Assembly: GCF_025643595.1 (NCBI RefSeq)
Contig: NZ_CP102826.1
Location: 682,001-746,000 of the forward strand
Origin: Saccharopolyspora rosea
GTDB taxonomy: Bacteria > Actinomycetota > Actinomycetes > Mycobacteriales > Pseudonocardiaceae
Direction of reading: 5' to 3'
Length of the DNA: 64,000 bases
In this document: one piece after another, positions 27,010 through 34,727 of the stretch
Layout of the letters: the number at the start of each line of letters is the position of its first letter
How positions within the stretch are numbered: the first letter of the stretch is position 1
Program-made: the position numbers and the translations under genes
Notes under the pieces: generated by a model
Seen by the model: only the letters and a program-made list of their open reading frames with translations
What the model was told of the DNA's origin: nothing
Database searches by the model: none

Positions 27010-27425
27010 TGCGCACCAGGGGAGCAGTGCTCGTCGCCAACATCATCACCGGGTTGGCGTTGGGCTTCGTCGTCGCCAACATCGGCTTCGGCGACTACGC
27101 GGAGCTGAACCGCATGTTCACGTTCCAGGATCCGCGCATGCTGTACGCCTTCGCCGGTGCCGTGGCGATCATCGTTGTCGTCTTCGCCGTGGTCGGGGTC
27201 CGCCGCTCTCCGGGTCGGATCCACGGCGGCGTGATCCCCGGAGGGGTGCTGTTCGGGACGGGTTGGGCGCTCTCGGGCGGTTGCCCGGCGATCCCGATCA
27301 TCCAGGTGGCCGGCGGGTACCTGCCCGCACTCGTCACGATCGCGGGGGTGGCCACCGGGATCTGGCTCTGCCGCTGGGCCAACGCCAGGTTCTTCCGCCT
27401 CGACCGCGGCTCCTGCGGGCTGTAG
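27009..27425 (+). CDS. YeeE/YedE-type sulfur transporter, C-terminal half-protein
   Basis: 138 residues with four hydrophobic segments. The second conserved motif of YeeE is present as FGTGWALSGGCPAIPIIQVA near 80-99, with the relay cysteine. Split YeeE pairs of this kind occur in several bacteria and are thought to act as a heterodimer equivalent to the single-chain transporter. ATG 27009 shares its first base with the TGA of the upstream gene. A GC-rich hairpin follows. The imported compound (thiosulfate or another sulfane sulfur) cannot be told from sequence. Confidence 0.87.
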   Translation: MRTRGAVLVANIITGLALGFVVANIGFGDYAELNRMFTFQDPRMLYAFAGAVAIIVVVFAVVGVRRSPGRIHGGVIPGGVLFGTGWALSGGCPAIPIIQVAGGYLPALVTIAGVATGIWLCRWANARFFRLDRGSCGL

Positions 27426-27443
27426 CGGCTCGCGCGAGCAGCA

Positions 27444-27475
27444 GTCGGAACGCGCGGGCAGCCGCGCGTTCCGAC
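27444..27475 (+). terminator. Hairpin after the YeeE pair
   Basis: GTCGGAACGCGCGG (27444-27457) is the exact complement of 27462-27475 around a GCAG loop. It lies 18 bases after the stop codon. Confidence 0.75.
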
Positions 27476-27528
27476 ATCGCCGCGCGGCACCGGCGACGAA
27501 CAGCGCCGGCTCTGCTGTTCGCGGAGTC

Positions 27529-27630
27529 GTGACCGCGCACCGGTTCGCGAAGTTGATCGAGGCGACGGGGAATCCGAACGTCGCCGAAGAGGTGCGGGGG
27601 AAGTTCGACCGGCCGGGGCGGTCCGGCTGA
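27529..27630 (+). CDS. Possible 33-residue peptide or gene fragment
   Basis: GTG 27529 to TGA 27630 encodes HRFAKLIEATGNPNVAEEV and RGKFDRPGRSG, which has more normal residue composition than the surrounding frames. It could be a gene remnant or a tiny gene between the YeeE terminator and the Pro-rich membrane protein. There is no clear ribosome site. I do not recognise it. Confidence 0.25.
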   Translation: MTAHRFAKLIEATGNPNVAEEVRGKFDRPGRSG

Positions 27631-27714
27631 CAAGCCCCCTGTGGCGCGTCTCATCGGGGCGGGTTGTGGGTGGGGGCTTTCGCCGCGAGGTGATCGCCGC
27701 GACAATCCGCGGCC

Positions 27715-28833
27715 ATGGCGTACGAGCGCGCAGATCCACGATCCGGTCGGCCGCAGGGGGCTGGTCAGGCGGGACCGGAGCGGCAGGGACCGCCTTCCGG
27801 AGCACCGCCGCAGCAACAGGGCGGGGCGCAGCAGGCGGGACCCGGGCCGCAGGGACGGCCGCCGCAGCAGGAGGGCGGACCGGTGCCGCCCGGTCGGCCG
27901 GGACCGGCCGCGCCGCACCCGCAGGGACCGCCGCCCGCACCGGCACAACCGCCCGCGCAGGGACCGCCGCCGGCGGGTCAGCCGCCCGCGCAGGGGCAAC
28001 CACCCGCACCGGGACAGTCCCCGGGGCAGGGGCCGCCGCCGGGTCAACGGCCGGGACCGCCCGGCCCAGGGGGACAGACCCCGCCGCCGGCACCGCCGGG
28101 GCAGCAGCAGACGGCCAAGGTCGGGCAGGCACCCGTGCAGCCCCCGGCGGCTCCGGGACCCCCGGTGCAGCCGCCGATGCCCCCGGCCGGGCAGCAACCC
28201 CCGGCGCAGCAGCCGGTGCGACCCCCGCAACCACCGCCGCAGCCACCGGCCGCACCGCCGCAGCAGGCCGCGGCCCAGCCGCCGCAGTACCCGGCGACGC
28301 GGATCCAGCAGCGGCTCGATCCCGAGCCGGAGCCCTACCCGGAGCCGGAGCTGCGGAACCGCTACCGCGAACCGGAGCCGTACTACGACGACGAGCCGCC
28401 CTACTACGACGACTACGACGACGACCCGTACGACGACCACCGGGACCGGTACCCCGAGCGCGGGCGCCGGGACCGGCGGCGGGACGACCGCTACCGCGAG
28501 CCGGAACCGGAGCCGTACCGCGAGCCCCGGCGGGAGCGGCACGCGGACCGGTTCCCGTGGCCCAGCGCCGACGGCATCGGGCGCACGATCCAGATCCTCA
28601 GCGGGCTGATCTCGCTGGTCTTCGTACTGCACGTGATCTTCGTGGTGGTGGGGGCGAACCAGAACAGCGGGTTCGTCTCGTTCGTGTACTCGACCGCGAA
28701 GTTCTTCGTGTTCGGACTGGGGGACGTGTTCACGCCGCAGGACGCGACGATCGGCGTGGTGCTGAACTACCTGCTGGCGGCCGCGGTCTACCTGTTCGCG
28801 GGGCGGATCATCGCCCGGGCGCTGCGGCGCTGA
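27715..28833 (+). CDS. Pro/Gln-rich membrane protein with YGGT-like C-terminus
   Basis: 372 residues. Residues 1-205 are almost only Pro, Gln, Gly and Ala in irregular repeats of the type QGPPPAxQPPAQ. Residues 200-280 are highly charged with Asp/Tyr/Arg/Glu runs (EPEPYYDDEPPYYDDYDDD). The C-terminal ~85 residues contain two membrane segments: TIQILSGLISLVFVLHVIFV and VVLNYLLAAAVYLFAGRII. The layout, a long disordered cytoplasmic tail on a small two-helix anchor, is common in actinobacteria without a known role. The overlapping frame beginning near 27666 is composition shadow. It is not part of an obvious operon. Confidence 0.75.
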   Translation: MAYERADPRSGRPQGAGQAGPERQGPPSGAPPQQQGGAQQAGPGPQGRPPQQEGGPVPPGRPGPAAPHPQGPPPAPAQPPAQGPPPAGQPPAQGQPPAPGQSPGQGPPPGQRPGPPGPGGQTPPPAPPGQQQTAKVGQAPVQPPAAPGPPVQPPMPPAGQQPPAQQPVRPPQPPPQPPAAPPQQAAAQPPQYPATRIQQRLDPEPEPYPEPELRNRYREPEPYYDDEPPYYDDYDDDPYDDHRDRYPERGRRDRRRDDRYREPEPEPYREPRRERHADRFPWPSADGIGRTIQILSGLISLVFVLHVIFVVVGANQNSGFVSFVYSTAKFFVFGLGDVFTPQDATIGVVLNYLLAAAVYLFAGRIIARALRR

Positions 28834-28886
28834 GCGGCTAGGGAGTGTTTCGGAAGCGCTTTGCGTGGCGGTGCCGGTGGCGGAAC

Positions 28887-28973
28887 CTCAGCGGCCGTCT
28901 CGGCTCCGGGAGCCCCTCCTTTTGCATGTCCAATACACGGCGGAGGGGCTGTCCTCGCGAGCCGACCGCTGAG
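28887..28973. repeat. Nested inverted-repeat element in intergenic DNA
   Basis: Three sets of arms pair in order: CTCAGCGG (28887-28894) with 28966-28973, TCGGCTC (28900-28906) with 28959-28965, and AGCCCCTCC (28911-28919) with 28942-28950, leaving a loop of about 22 bases. The result is one long interrupted stem between two divergent-function genes. It could be a dispersed intergenic repeat or a structured RNA; only one copy is in the window. Confidence 0.5.
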
Positions 28974-29046
28974 AACCTGCGGCGGTGCAAGTGGCGAGAC
29001 CACTCACCGAAAGAGAAAGCGGCTCACGCCGCTTATGGAACACGCG

Positions 29047-30021
29047 CTAGAGGACGCGCCCGTACCTCGCGAGGACGCGGGCGCGCATTTCGGGGTCGTT
29101 GCGCGGGACCGGCTCCAGGAACACCTCGTCCAGCTCGTCGAACTCGGTGCGCAGCATCGAGTCGATGCGGACGACGGCGCGTTCCAGTTCGGTCGAGTCC
29201 AGGTCGGCGGAGAAGTCGATGCGGGCGCAGAACAGCACCCGGTTCGTGCCGGTGTTCATGGACAGCACGTCCACCACGAAGTCGACCTCCGGCTGCTCCT
29301 GCAACCTGCGGCGCACCGCGGAGAGCAGCCGGCGGTCGGCCTGCTGGCCGATGAGCAGCCCGAGGTTCGCGCGGGCCATCGTGTACGCCACGGCGGCCAG
29401 CAGGGCGCCGATCGCCAGCGACGCGACGCCGTCCCAGGTGGACGAGCCGGTGAGCTGGTGCAACCCCAGCCCGGCGAACGCCAGCAGCAGGCCCACCAGG
29501 GCGGCGCTGTCCTCCAGCAGCACCGTCTTGACCGTCGGGTCGTCCGAGGTGCGCAGGTGGCCGATGACCGATTCGCCGTCCTCGGCGGCTTCGGCGCGCA
29601 CCTGCTGCATCGCCCGCACCCACGACACCGCCTCCAGCGCGAACGCCAGCGCCAGGACCACGTAGCCGACCAGCGGTCGGGCCTGTTCCTCGGCGGGCCC
29701 GGCGAGGGTCCGCACGCCCTCGGCGAACGCGAACACCGCGCCGGAGACGAAGATGCTGATCGCCGCGATCAGCGACCAGAAGTACCGCTCCTTGCCGTAG
29801 CCGAAGGGGTGGCGCGCGTCGGCCGGGCGGCGGGACCGGCGCAGCGCTGTGAGCAGGAACACCTCGGTGCAGGTGTCGGCCACCGAATGCCCCGCCTCGG
29901 ACAACATCGCCGCCGAGCCGGTGACGACCCCCGCCACCGCCTTCATCGCCGCGATGCCCAGGTTGATGCCCAGGGCGACCAGCACCGTGAGCGTGCTGCC
30001 GCTCCTGCTCTCCTCGGCCAC
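29047..30021 (-). CDS. CDF-family cation diffusion facilitator
   Basis: 324 residues, a cation/proton antiporter exporting zinc or related divalent metals. Six hydrophobic segments are visible, starting with LTVLVALGINLGIAAMKAVA. Metal-site motifs are HSVADT in the second helix and EDSAALVGL in the fifth. HPFGYGKERYFWSLIAA between helices 2 and 3 is a family hallmark. The cytoplasmic C-terminal domain begins near LLIGQQADRRLL. Start GTG 30021. The gene is divergent from the YidC-type gene, 172 bp apart. The metal cannot be assigned: the first site has H-x3-D and the second E-D rather than the usual H-x3-D or D-x3-D. Confidence 0.9.
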   Translation of the reverse strand: MAEESRSGSTLTVLVALGINLGIAAMKAVAGVVTGSAAMLSEAGHSVADTCTEVFLLTALRRSRRPADARHPFGYGKERYFWSLIAAISIFVSGAVFAFAEGVRTLAGPAEEQARPLVGYVVLALAFALEAVSWVRAMQQVRAEAAEDGESVIGHLRTSDDPTVKTVLLEDSAALVGLLLAFAGLGLHQLTGSSTWDGVASLAIGALLAAVAYTMARANLGLLIGQQADRRLLSAVRRRLQEQPEVDFVVDVLSMNTGTNRVLFCARIDFSADLDSTELERAVVRIDSMLRTEFDELDEVFLEPVPRNDPEMRARVLARYGRVL

Positions 30022-30193
30022 CGCCGAATCGTCCCGCGGGTGCGCGGCGCCGCGCTCGCCGGGGTGGTGGACGGCCGTACCACTGCCGATGGCACCCTGG
30101 TATGGCTGGGCCTGCAGTGCGATGACCGCCGGTCCGGCGAGGCAGGCACGCCCCGGTGACGATGCACACCGGGCGATGACCAGGAGTGATCGA

Positions 30194-31246
30194 GTGGGTC
30201 AGATTTTCGACGTCCTGTACTACCCGGTGTCGGCGATCTTGTGGTTCTGGCACAAGGTCTTCGGCACCGTACTCGGGCCGGACAACGGGTTCGCCTGGGC
30301 GCTCTCGGTGTTCTTCCTGGTGTTCTCGCTGCGCACGGTGCTGCTGAAGCCGGCGATCAGCCAGTTGCGGTCGGCGCGGAAGATGCAGAAGTTCGCGCCG
30401 CAGATCCAGAAGCTGCGCGAGAAGTACAAGAACGACCGCCAGCGCATGGCGCAGGAGATGCAGAAGTTGCAGTCCGAGCACGGGGTGAACCCGCTCGGCG
30501 GCTGCCTGCCCGCGGTGCTGCAGATCCCGGTCTTCCTGAGCCTGTTCCACGTGCTGCGCAACTTCCACCCGGGGGCGCAGAGCAACTACATCTTCGACAA
30601 GGAAGGCGTCGACTCGTTCATCAACGCCGACATCTTCGGCGCCAAGCTGTCGAACTGGATCACCCAGCCCGCCGACCAGCTCGCCCTGTTCGGCACCGAC
30701 CGCACGCACATGATGATCGTCGGCATCCCGCTGATGATCGTCGCGTCGGTGGCCACGTTCTTCACCATGCGGATGTCGGTGCGGCGGCAGACCGAGGCGG
30801 CCATGGCCAACCCCCAGTCGGCCATGATGGGCAAGTTCATGATGTTCCTGGCACCGATCGGTGCGATCTTCTCCGGTTGGTTCCTGCCGATCGCGGTGCT
30901 GCTGTACTGGCTGGCGAACAACTTCTGGACGCTGGGCCAGCAGCACTTCCTGACCAACAAGATCGACCGCGAGCAGGCACGCGAACGGGAGCGGGAGATC
31001 GAGGCGAAGAAGGCCGCGCCGCGTCCCAAGCCCGGTCAGAAGCCGGTCCGCGACAACGGCAAGTCCGAGGAGCCGTCCGAGGAGAAGGCGGAGACCGCCA
31101 CCGCCACCAAGTCGGCGGAGCCGACCGAGAACGGCGCCAAGCCGCAGCGGTCCGGCGGCGGGCGGCCCGGAGGCCGGCCGAACGTCAAGAAGAACCGCCC
31201 GGGCAAGCAGGCTTCCTCGGCGAAGAAGGGCAAGAAACGCCGCTGA
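30194..31246 (+). CDS. yidC: YidC/Oxa1-type membrane protein insertase
   Basis: 350 residues. YidC inserts membrane proteins, alone or with SecYEG. The N-terminus FDVLYYPVSAILWFWHKVFG, the positive loop KMQKFAPQIQKLREKYKNDR and LGGCLPAVLQIPVFLSLFHV match the actinobacterial family, followed by PQSAMMGKFMMF and VLLYWLANNFWTLGQQHFL. The C-terminal ~95 residues are Lys/Arg/Pro-rich (ending KKGKKRR), typical of ribosome contact tails. GTG 30194 with AGGAG 7 bases upstream is preferred over ATG 30176. The gene is not beside rpmH-rnpA-jag, where the main yidC of actinobacteria lies, so this may be a second copy; that cannot be checked here. Confidence 0.9.
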   Translation: MGQIFDVLYYPVSAILWFWHKVFGTVLGPDNGFAWALSVFFLVFSLRTVLLKPAISQLRSARKMQKFAPQIQKLREKYKNDRQRMAQEMQKLQSEHGVNPLGGCLPAVLQIPVFLSLFHVLRNFHPGAQSNYIFDKEGVDSFINADIFGAKLSNWITQPADQLALFGTDRTHMMIVGIPLMIVASVATFFTMRMSVRRQTEAAMANPQSAMMGKFMMFLAPIGAIFSGWFLPIAVLLYWLANNFWTLGQQHFLTNKIDREQAREREREIEAKKAAPRPKPGQKPVRDNGKSEEPSEEKAETATATKSAEPTENGAKPQRSGGGRPGGRPNVKKNRPGKQASSAKKGKKRR

Positions 31247-31255
31247 GCGACGACG

Positions 31256-31293
31256 AGCAGGGCCGGTGGTCTCGCGGGACCACCGGCCCTGCT
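31256..31293. terminator. Bidirectional terminator between yidC-type and sortase genes
   Basis: A perfect 16-bp stem (31256-31271 with 31278-31293, loop TCGCGG) lies between two convergent genes and should stop transcription from both sides. Confidence 0.8.
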
Positions 31294-31304
31294 GTCGTTC
31301 GCGG

Positions 31305-31961
31305 TCAGGCGGGTGTGGCGACGACGATGCGGTTCTCGTCGTAGCCGAGGCCGCCGCCGACGTACCGCCCGCCGCAGGTCACCAGCACCAGCCGGTGCTC
31401 GCCGCCCTGGCCGAACAGGTCCGCCGCGCGGGCGGGCAGCTCGTCCTTGTGCACGGTGACCACGTCGGACACCCGGTACCGCCACTCGCGGCCGTGGTCG
31501 TCGACGACGGTGACCAGCTGTCCGGCCCGGGACTGCCAGAGCTCGGCGAACGGGCCGACCGAGCCCTTCCAGTTGACGTGCCCGGCGAGCACCGTGGCTC
31601 CTCGCGGCGCGTCGAGACCGGCGCCCCACCAGGTCGCCTCGTGGACGCCCGACGGGATCGGCAGCGTGCCGGACCGGTCGATCTCCCGGCGCACCAGGTC
31701 CGCCGTGCCGCCCTGCGGCAGCCGGATGGTGCCGGGCGGCTGCCCGGCGGGCCGCGGCGCGGGTGGCGCCGGCGGGGCCGCGGCCTGCGCCTGCTCCGGT
31801 GGTGCCTGCGGTGCGCCACCCTCGCGCGGCGCCGCGGCGGGCGCCTGCCCGGCGGCTTCCGGCCGCCGCTCGGGCCCGGAGCCCAGCAGGCTCACCGCCA
31901 CCACGACGGCGACCAGCGCGACGAGGACCGTCGCGGCCAGTCCGATCAGACGTGCCCTCAT
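31305..31961 (-). CDS. Class F-like sortase
   Basis: 218 residues. An N-terminal membrane segment (LIGLAATVLVALVAVVVAVS) is followed by a Pro/Ala-rich linker (35-75) and a sortase domain. The catalytic histidine is in LAGHVNWKG, the cysteine in VLVTCGG (TLxTC-like), and the arginine in DENRIVV near the C-terminus. Sortases cut a sorting signal and attach the protein to peptidoglycan or another acceptor. ATG 31961 overlaps the stop of the upstream surface-protein gene in ATGA, so the pair is co-translated and this protein is the probable substrate. The closest class by the gene-pair layout is F; class E is an alternative. Confidence 0.88.
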   Translation of the reverse strand: MRARLIGLAATVLVALVAVVVAVSLLGSGPERRPEAAGQAPAAAPREGGAPQAPPEQAQAAAPPAPPAPRPAGQPPGTIRLPQGGTADLVRREIDRSGTLPIPSGVHEATWWGAGLDAPRGATVLAGHVNWKGSVGPFAELWQSRAGQLVTVVDDHGREWRYRVSDVVTVHKDELPARAADLFGQGGEHRLVLVTCGGRYVGGGLGYDENRIVVATPA

Positions 31962-33361
31962 CGGCGCTGCTCCGCGACGAGGCGCCGCCGCAGCGCGGCA
32001 CCGCCGACCGCGGCCGTGGTCAGCGCGAGACCGCCGAGGGCGATCAGGCCGACCGGGGAGGTCGGGCCGGGCGTCGGGTCACCGGCCGGGATGTGGATCG
32101 GCACGGTCGGCGTGTTCGGCTTGTTGACCAGGTTCAACTCAAGCGTGTCACCGGGCCGGAGGGTGCCGGCGGTGCTCGGCGGGTTCGCCGCGTCGAAGGC
32201 TTCCTCGTAGCCGCGGGCGGGCGCGACCTCGGTGATCCGGATGTCCTGCGGGGTGCGCAGGTCGGGGATGGTCGCGGTGCCGTCGGTGCCGGTGGTGATG
32301 ACGGCGGGCTTGCCGTCGGCGCCGAGCAGCGGGCTGCCGTCCTGGCGGATCGCGGGCTTGCCGTCGGCGGCCGTGACGCGCAGCGCGACCCCGGCGATCC
32401 CGGCCTTGCTCTGCGCGTCGGTCTTGCCGATGTGCACGGCGCCGGGCGCGGTGACGGCCTGGGCCTTCGCCTCGACGGTCAGCTGCTTCTCACCGCCGGT
32501 GGACACCACGCGCTGGGTGGTGTCCGGCTGGTTGACGGCCTGCCGCACGTAGGGGCGGTCGGCGGGTGCGGACAGCTCGCCGCTGACGTGCGGGTGCGGA
32601 CCGGTGGGCGTGACCTTGAGGGTCAGCGGTCCGCCGTCGGCGGGCGTGGTGGCGGTGCCGTCCGGGCCGAGGCCCTCGATCTTCGCGTCGGTGGCGGTGA
32701 GCTTGACGGGCACGTCGCCGATGCCCTTGCCGCCGGTGCGCTGCACGGTCAGCTTCCAGTCGGCGGTCTTGCCGATGGTCTGCTCGCCCTCCGGCGCGGT
32801 CAGCTCGGCCTTCCACGGGCCCCGGTTGGCCTCGGCCTCCTTCTTCAGCCGGGCCACGGCGTCCTTGGTGGCCTGCGGCAGCTTGGCGTAGTGGAAGTCG
32901 GCGTCGTAGGCGATGCGGGTGAAGTCGTTGCGCGGGTCGAGGTCGGCGGCGCTGCGCGGCGCGGCGGTCCAGGAGTGCAGCAGGTGCGCCAGCGCGGCTG
33001 CCTCGTCGGGGGACTTGGTGGTGCCGTAGCGCAGCAGCAGGTAGGAGATGTTCGCCGCGACGCCGTCGGGCAGCGGGGTGCCCCACTTGGTCTTCAGCGC
33101 GTCGCCGGGCCGGTACTCCTCGTGGCTGTCGGGCGCGGTGAGCGCGAACTGCACGCACCAGACCTGCTCGCCGTTGACCAGGTAGGAGCCGAGCCAGTCG
33201 CGGGAGCGGTCGCGGCCGCCGTAGGGCTGGCCGGGCCGGGTCTCGTGCCCGATGCCCTCCTGCGGGGCGGCGTTCGCGGCGCCCGGGACCGCCAGCAGCG
33301 AGCCCCCGGCGAGCACGACGGTGCCGAGCACCGCCGTGACCAGCTTTCTGAACATGCGCAT
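31958..33361 (-). CDS. Sortase-linked surface protein with thioester-domain-like and Ig-like repeats
   Basis: 467 residues. A signal peptide (RKLVTAVLGTVVLAGGSLLA) ends at AANA. The next ~120 residues resemble a thioester adhesin domain: VWCVQFALTAPDSHEEYRPG contains the protein's only mature cysteine, but the usual partner glutamine is replaced in AALAHLLHSW. Two or three beta-rich domains follow (SpaA/prealbumin-like, with GTDGTATIPDL and ITEVAPARGYEEAFDA). The C-terminus has PVGLIALGGLALTTAAV and the basic tail RRRLVAEQRR. No LPxTG or LAxTG precedes the helix; the segment reads VPIHIPAGDPTPGPTS. ATG 33361 is preferred (GGAG upstream). It is probably displayed on the wall by the adjacent sortase. 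Confidence 0.8.
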   Translation of the reverse strand: MRMFRKLVTAVLGTVVLAGGSLLAVPGAANAAPQEGIGHETRPGQPYGGRDRSRDWLGSYLVNGEQVWCVQFALTAPDSHEEYRPGDALKTKWGTPLPDGVAANISYLLLRYGTTKSPDEAAALAHLLHSWTAAPRSAADLDPRNDFTRIAYDADFHYAKLPQATKDAVARLKKEAEANRGPWKAELTAPEGEQTIGKTADWKLTVQRTGGKGIGDVPVKLTATDAKIEGLGPDGTATTPADGGPLTLKVTPTGPHPHVSGELSAPADRPYVRQAVNQPDTTQRVVSTGGEKQLTVEAKAQAVTAPGAVHIGKTDAQSKAGIAGVALRVTAADGKPAIRQDGSPLLGADGKPAVITTGTDGTATIPDLRTPQDIRITEVAPARGYEEAFDAANPPSTAGTLRPGDTLELNLVNKPNTPTVPIHIPAGDPTPGPTSPVGLIALGGLALTTAAVGGAALRRRLVAEQRR

Positions 33362-33809
33362 GCAAGCTCCAGTTCCGGTTGCGGAGATCCGAAAGGAGGG
33401 CGCCGGGTGCTCGTTCCGCGCCGTCGCGGGACCCCGACCAGAAGCCCCAGGGCGCCCCAGGCGATATTTCCGATCACGGAACGTGCTCACAAGAGGTCAT
33501 ACGGTGGACTGATGTGATCACCCTGCGTGGATGAATTCGCATTCCCAGCCGCCGTGGTCACTCCTCCGGCCGTGTCTGTGAGCCGGATGGCTCCACGGCG
33601 TCGTCACTGGTCGCAGGGATGTCGCCCGGTTGGCGACGCAACGTGATCGTTATCCGCCTCGCCGGGCCGGGGGAGCGGGGCGGAGTAGTTTCCGATGTGG
33701 TGGGGCCGACCCCGACCCGGAAGGTAAAGTTCGCTTTACCGAGCGGGAACCGACCGGCCCTCTCGGCCGTTGTTCCCGGTGACGGCGCAAGCACGCCGAG
33801 GAGGATGAG
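33362..33809. other. Divergent intergenic region with regulatory dyad
   Basis: About 450 bases between the surface-protein gene and the Bax-inhibitor gene. Frames present have no coding character. Promoters for both directions should lie here; the only clear structure is the GGTAAAG-TTCG-CTTTACC dyad at 33723-33740. Two short near-palindromes around 33600 (CGACGC/GTCGCC types) are within expectation for GC-rich DNA. Confidence 0.5.
33723..33740. promoter_or_regulatory. Seven-bp dyad with TTCG loop upstream of the Bax-inhibitor gene
   Basis: GGTAAAG and CTTTACC are exact complements around TTCG, about 70 bases before the TTG start. The arms are AT-rich against the local background, so it may be a repressor site; as RNA it would be a stem capped by a stable UUCG tetraloop. 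Confidence 0.45.
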
Positions 33810-34598
33810 TTGCGCACAACCAGCAACCCTGCGTTCAAGAACCTGCCCACCGGCGGCGGGTACGCGAACTTCGACTACGGGCGGACCGGTCAGGGCTCTC
33901 CCTTCGGCCAGGCGCCCGCCGCTCAGGCCGCCCGCCCGATGACGATCGACGACGTGGTCACCAAGACGGCGATCACGCTCGTCCTCACCGCGCTCACGGG
34001 CACGCTGACCTACCTCGCCGCGGCCCCCGGGCTCGCGCTCCCCGCGGCGCTCATCGGCTTCGTGATCTCGCTGGTGATCGTCTTCCGCAAGAAGGTCAGC
34101 CCCGCGCTGGTGATCGCCTACTCGCTGGTCGAGGGCGTGTTCCTCGGCGGTATCAGCTACGTGTTCGCGAACATGTTCGCCCGGGCGCTCGGCCCGGGCG
34201 TGATCGTGCAGGCGGTGGCCGGCACGCTCGGCGTGTTCGCGGCGATGCTGGTGGTCTACAAGACCGGTGCGATCCGGGTCACCCCGAAGCTGACGAAGTG
34301 GATCATCGGCGCGATCGCCGGTGTCGCGGTGCTGATGCTGGTCAACCTGTTGATGAGCTTCTTCATCGACGGCGGCCTGGGGCTGCGCCAGCCCACCGGG
34401 CTCGGGATCGCGTTCAGCCTGCTGTGCATCGGCATCGCGGCGTTCAGCTTCCTGCTCGACTTCGACGCCGCGGACCGCGCCATCCGCAGCGGCGTGGACT
34501 CCCGGTTCGCCTGGTACATCGCCTTCGGCCTGATGACCACCCTGGTCTGGCTGTACCTGGAGTTCCTGCGCTTGTTCTCGTACCTGCAGAGCGACTAG
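33810..34598 (+). CDS. Bax inhibitor-1/YccA family membrane protein
   Basis: 262 residues. A soluble N-terminus (SNPAFKNLPTGGGYANFDYG) precedes seven hydrophobic segments, beginning with TAITLVLTALTGTLTYLAAA and ending with FGLMTTLVWLYLEFLRLFSY. The TMBIM/BI-1 features include LVEGVFLGGISYVFA and the acidic pair in LLDFDAADRAI in the pore region. Bacterial members are pH-sensitive calcium leak channels; YccA also modulates FtsH. The start is TTG 33810 behind GAGGAGGA, and no better start exists. The gene stands alone, ended by a strong stem before the thiolase gene. Confidence 0.9.
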   Translation: MRTTSNPAFKNLPTGGGYANFDYGRTGQGSPFGQAPAAQAARPMTIDDVVTKTAITLVLTALTGTLTYLAAAPGLALPAALIGFVISLVIVFRKKVSPALVIAYSLVEGVFLGGISYVFANMFARALGPGVIVQAVAGTLGVFAAMLVVYKTGAIRVTPKLTKWIIGAIAGVAVLMLVNLLMSFFIDGGLGLRQPTGLGIAFSLLCIGIAAFSFLLDFDAADRAIRSGVDSRFAWYIAFGLMTTLVWLYLEFLRLFSYLQSD

Positions 34599-34683
34599 AC
34601 GGTGTTCCGCCGGCGGTGCGGCCGCTCACCGAATGACGGGGCGGCTGCCGCGGCTCGCGGAACAGACCCCGGCCACCTGACGA

Positions 34684-34719
34684 GAAGGGGCCCCTCGCCG
34701 CGCGGCGAGGGGCCCCTTC
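34684..34719. terminator. Bidirectional terminator between BI-1 and thiolase genes
   Basis: GAAGGGGCCCCTCGCCG (34684-34700) pairs exactly with 34703-34719, leaving a minimal loop. It separates two convergent genes and is nine bases from the thiolase stop. Confidence 0.8.
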
Positions 34720-34727
34720 TTCGCGGG

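Noticed and set aside
27666..28841. Alternative plus-strand frame (Thr/Ala/Gly-rich) over the Pro-rich membrane protein
   Set aside because: The chosen frame ends in two clear membrane helices; the alternative has none and is low-complexity throughout.
33490..33800. Small minus-strand genes between the surface protein and the Bax-inhibitor gene
   Set aside because: Frames have no ribosome site and unbiased third positions; the region looks regulatory.
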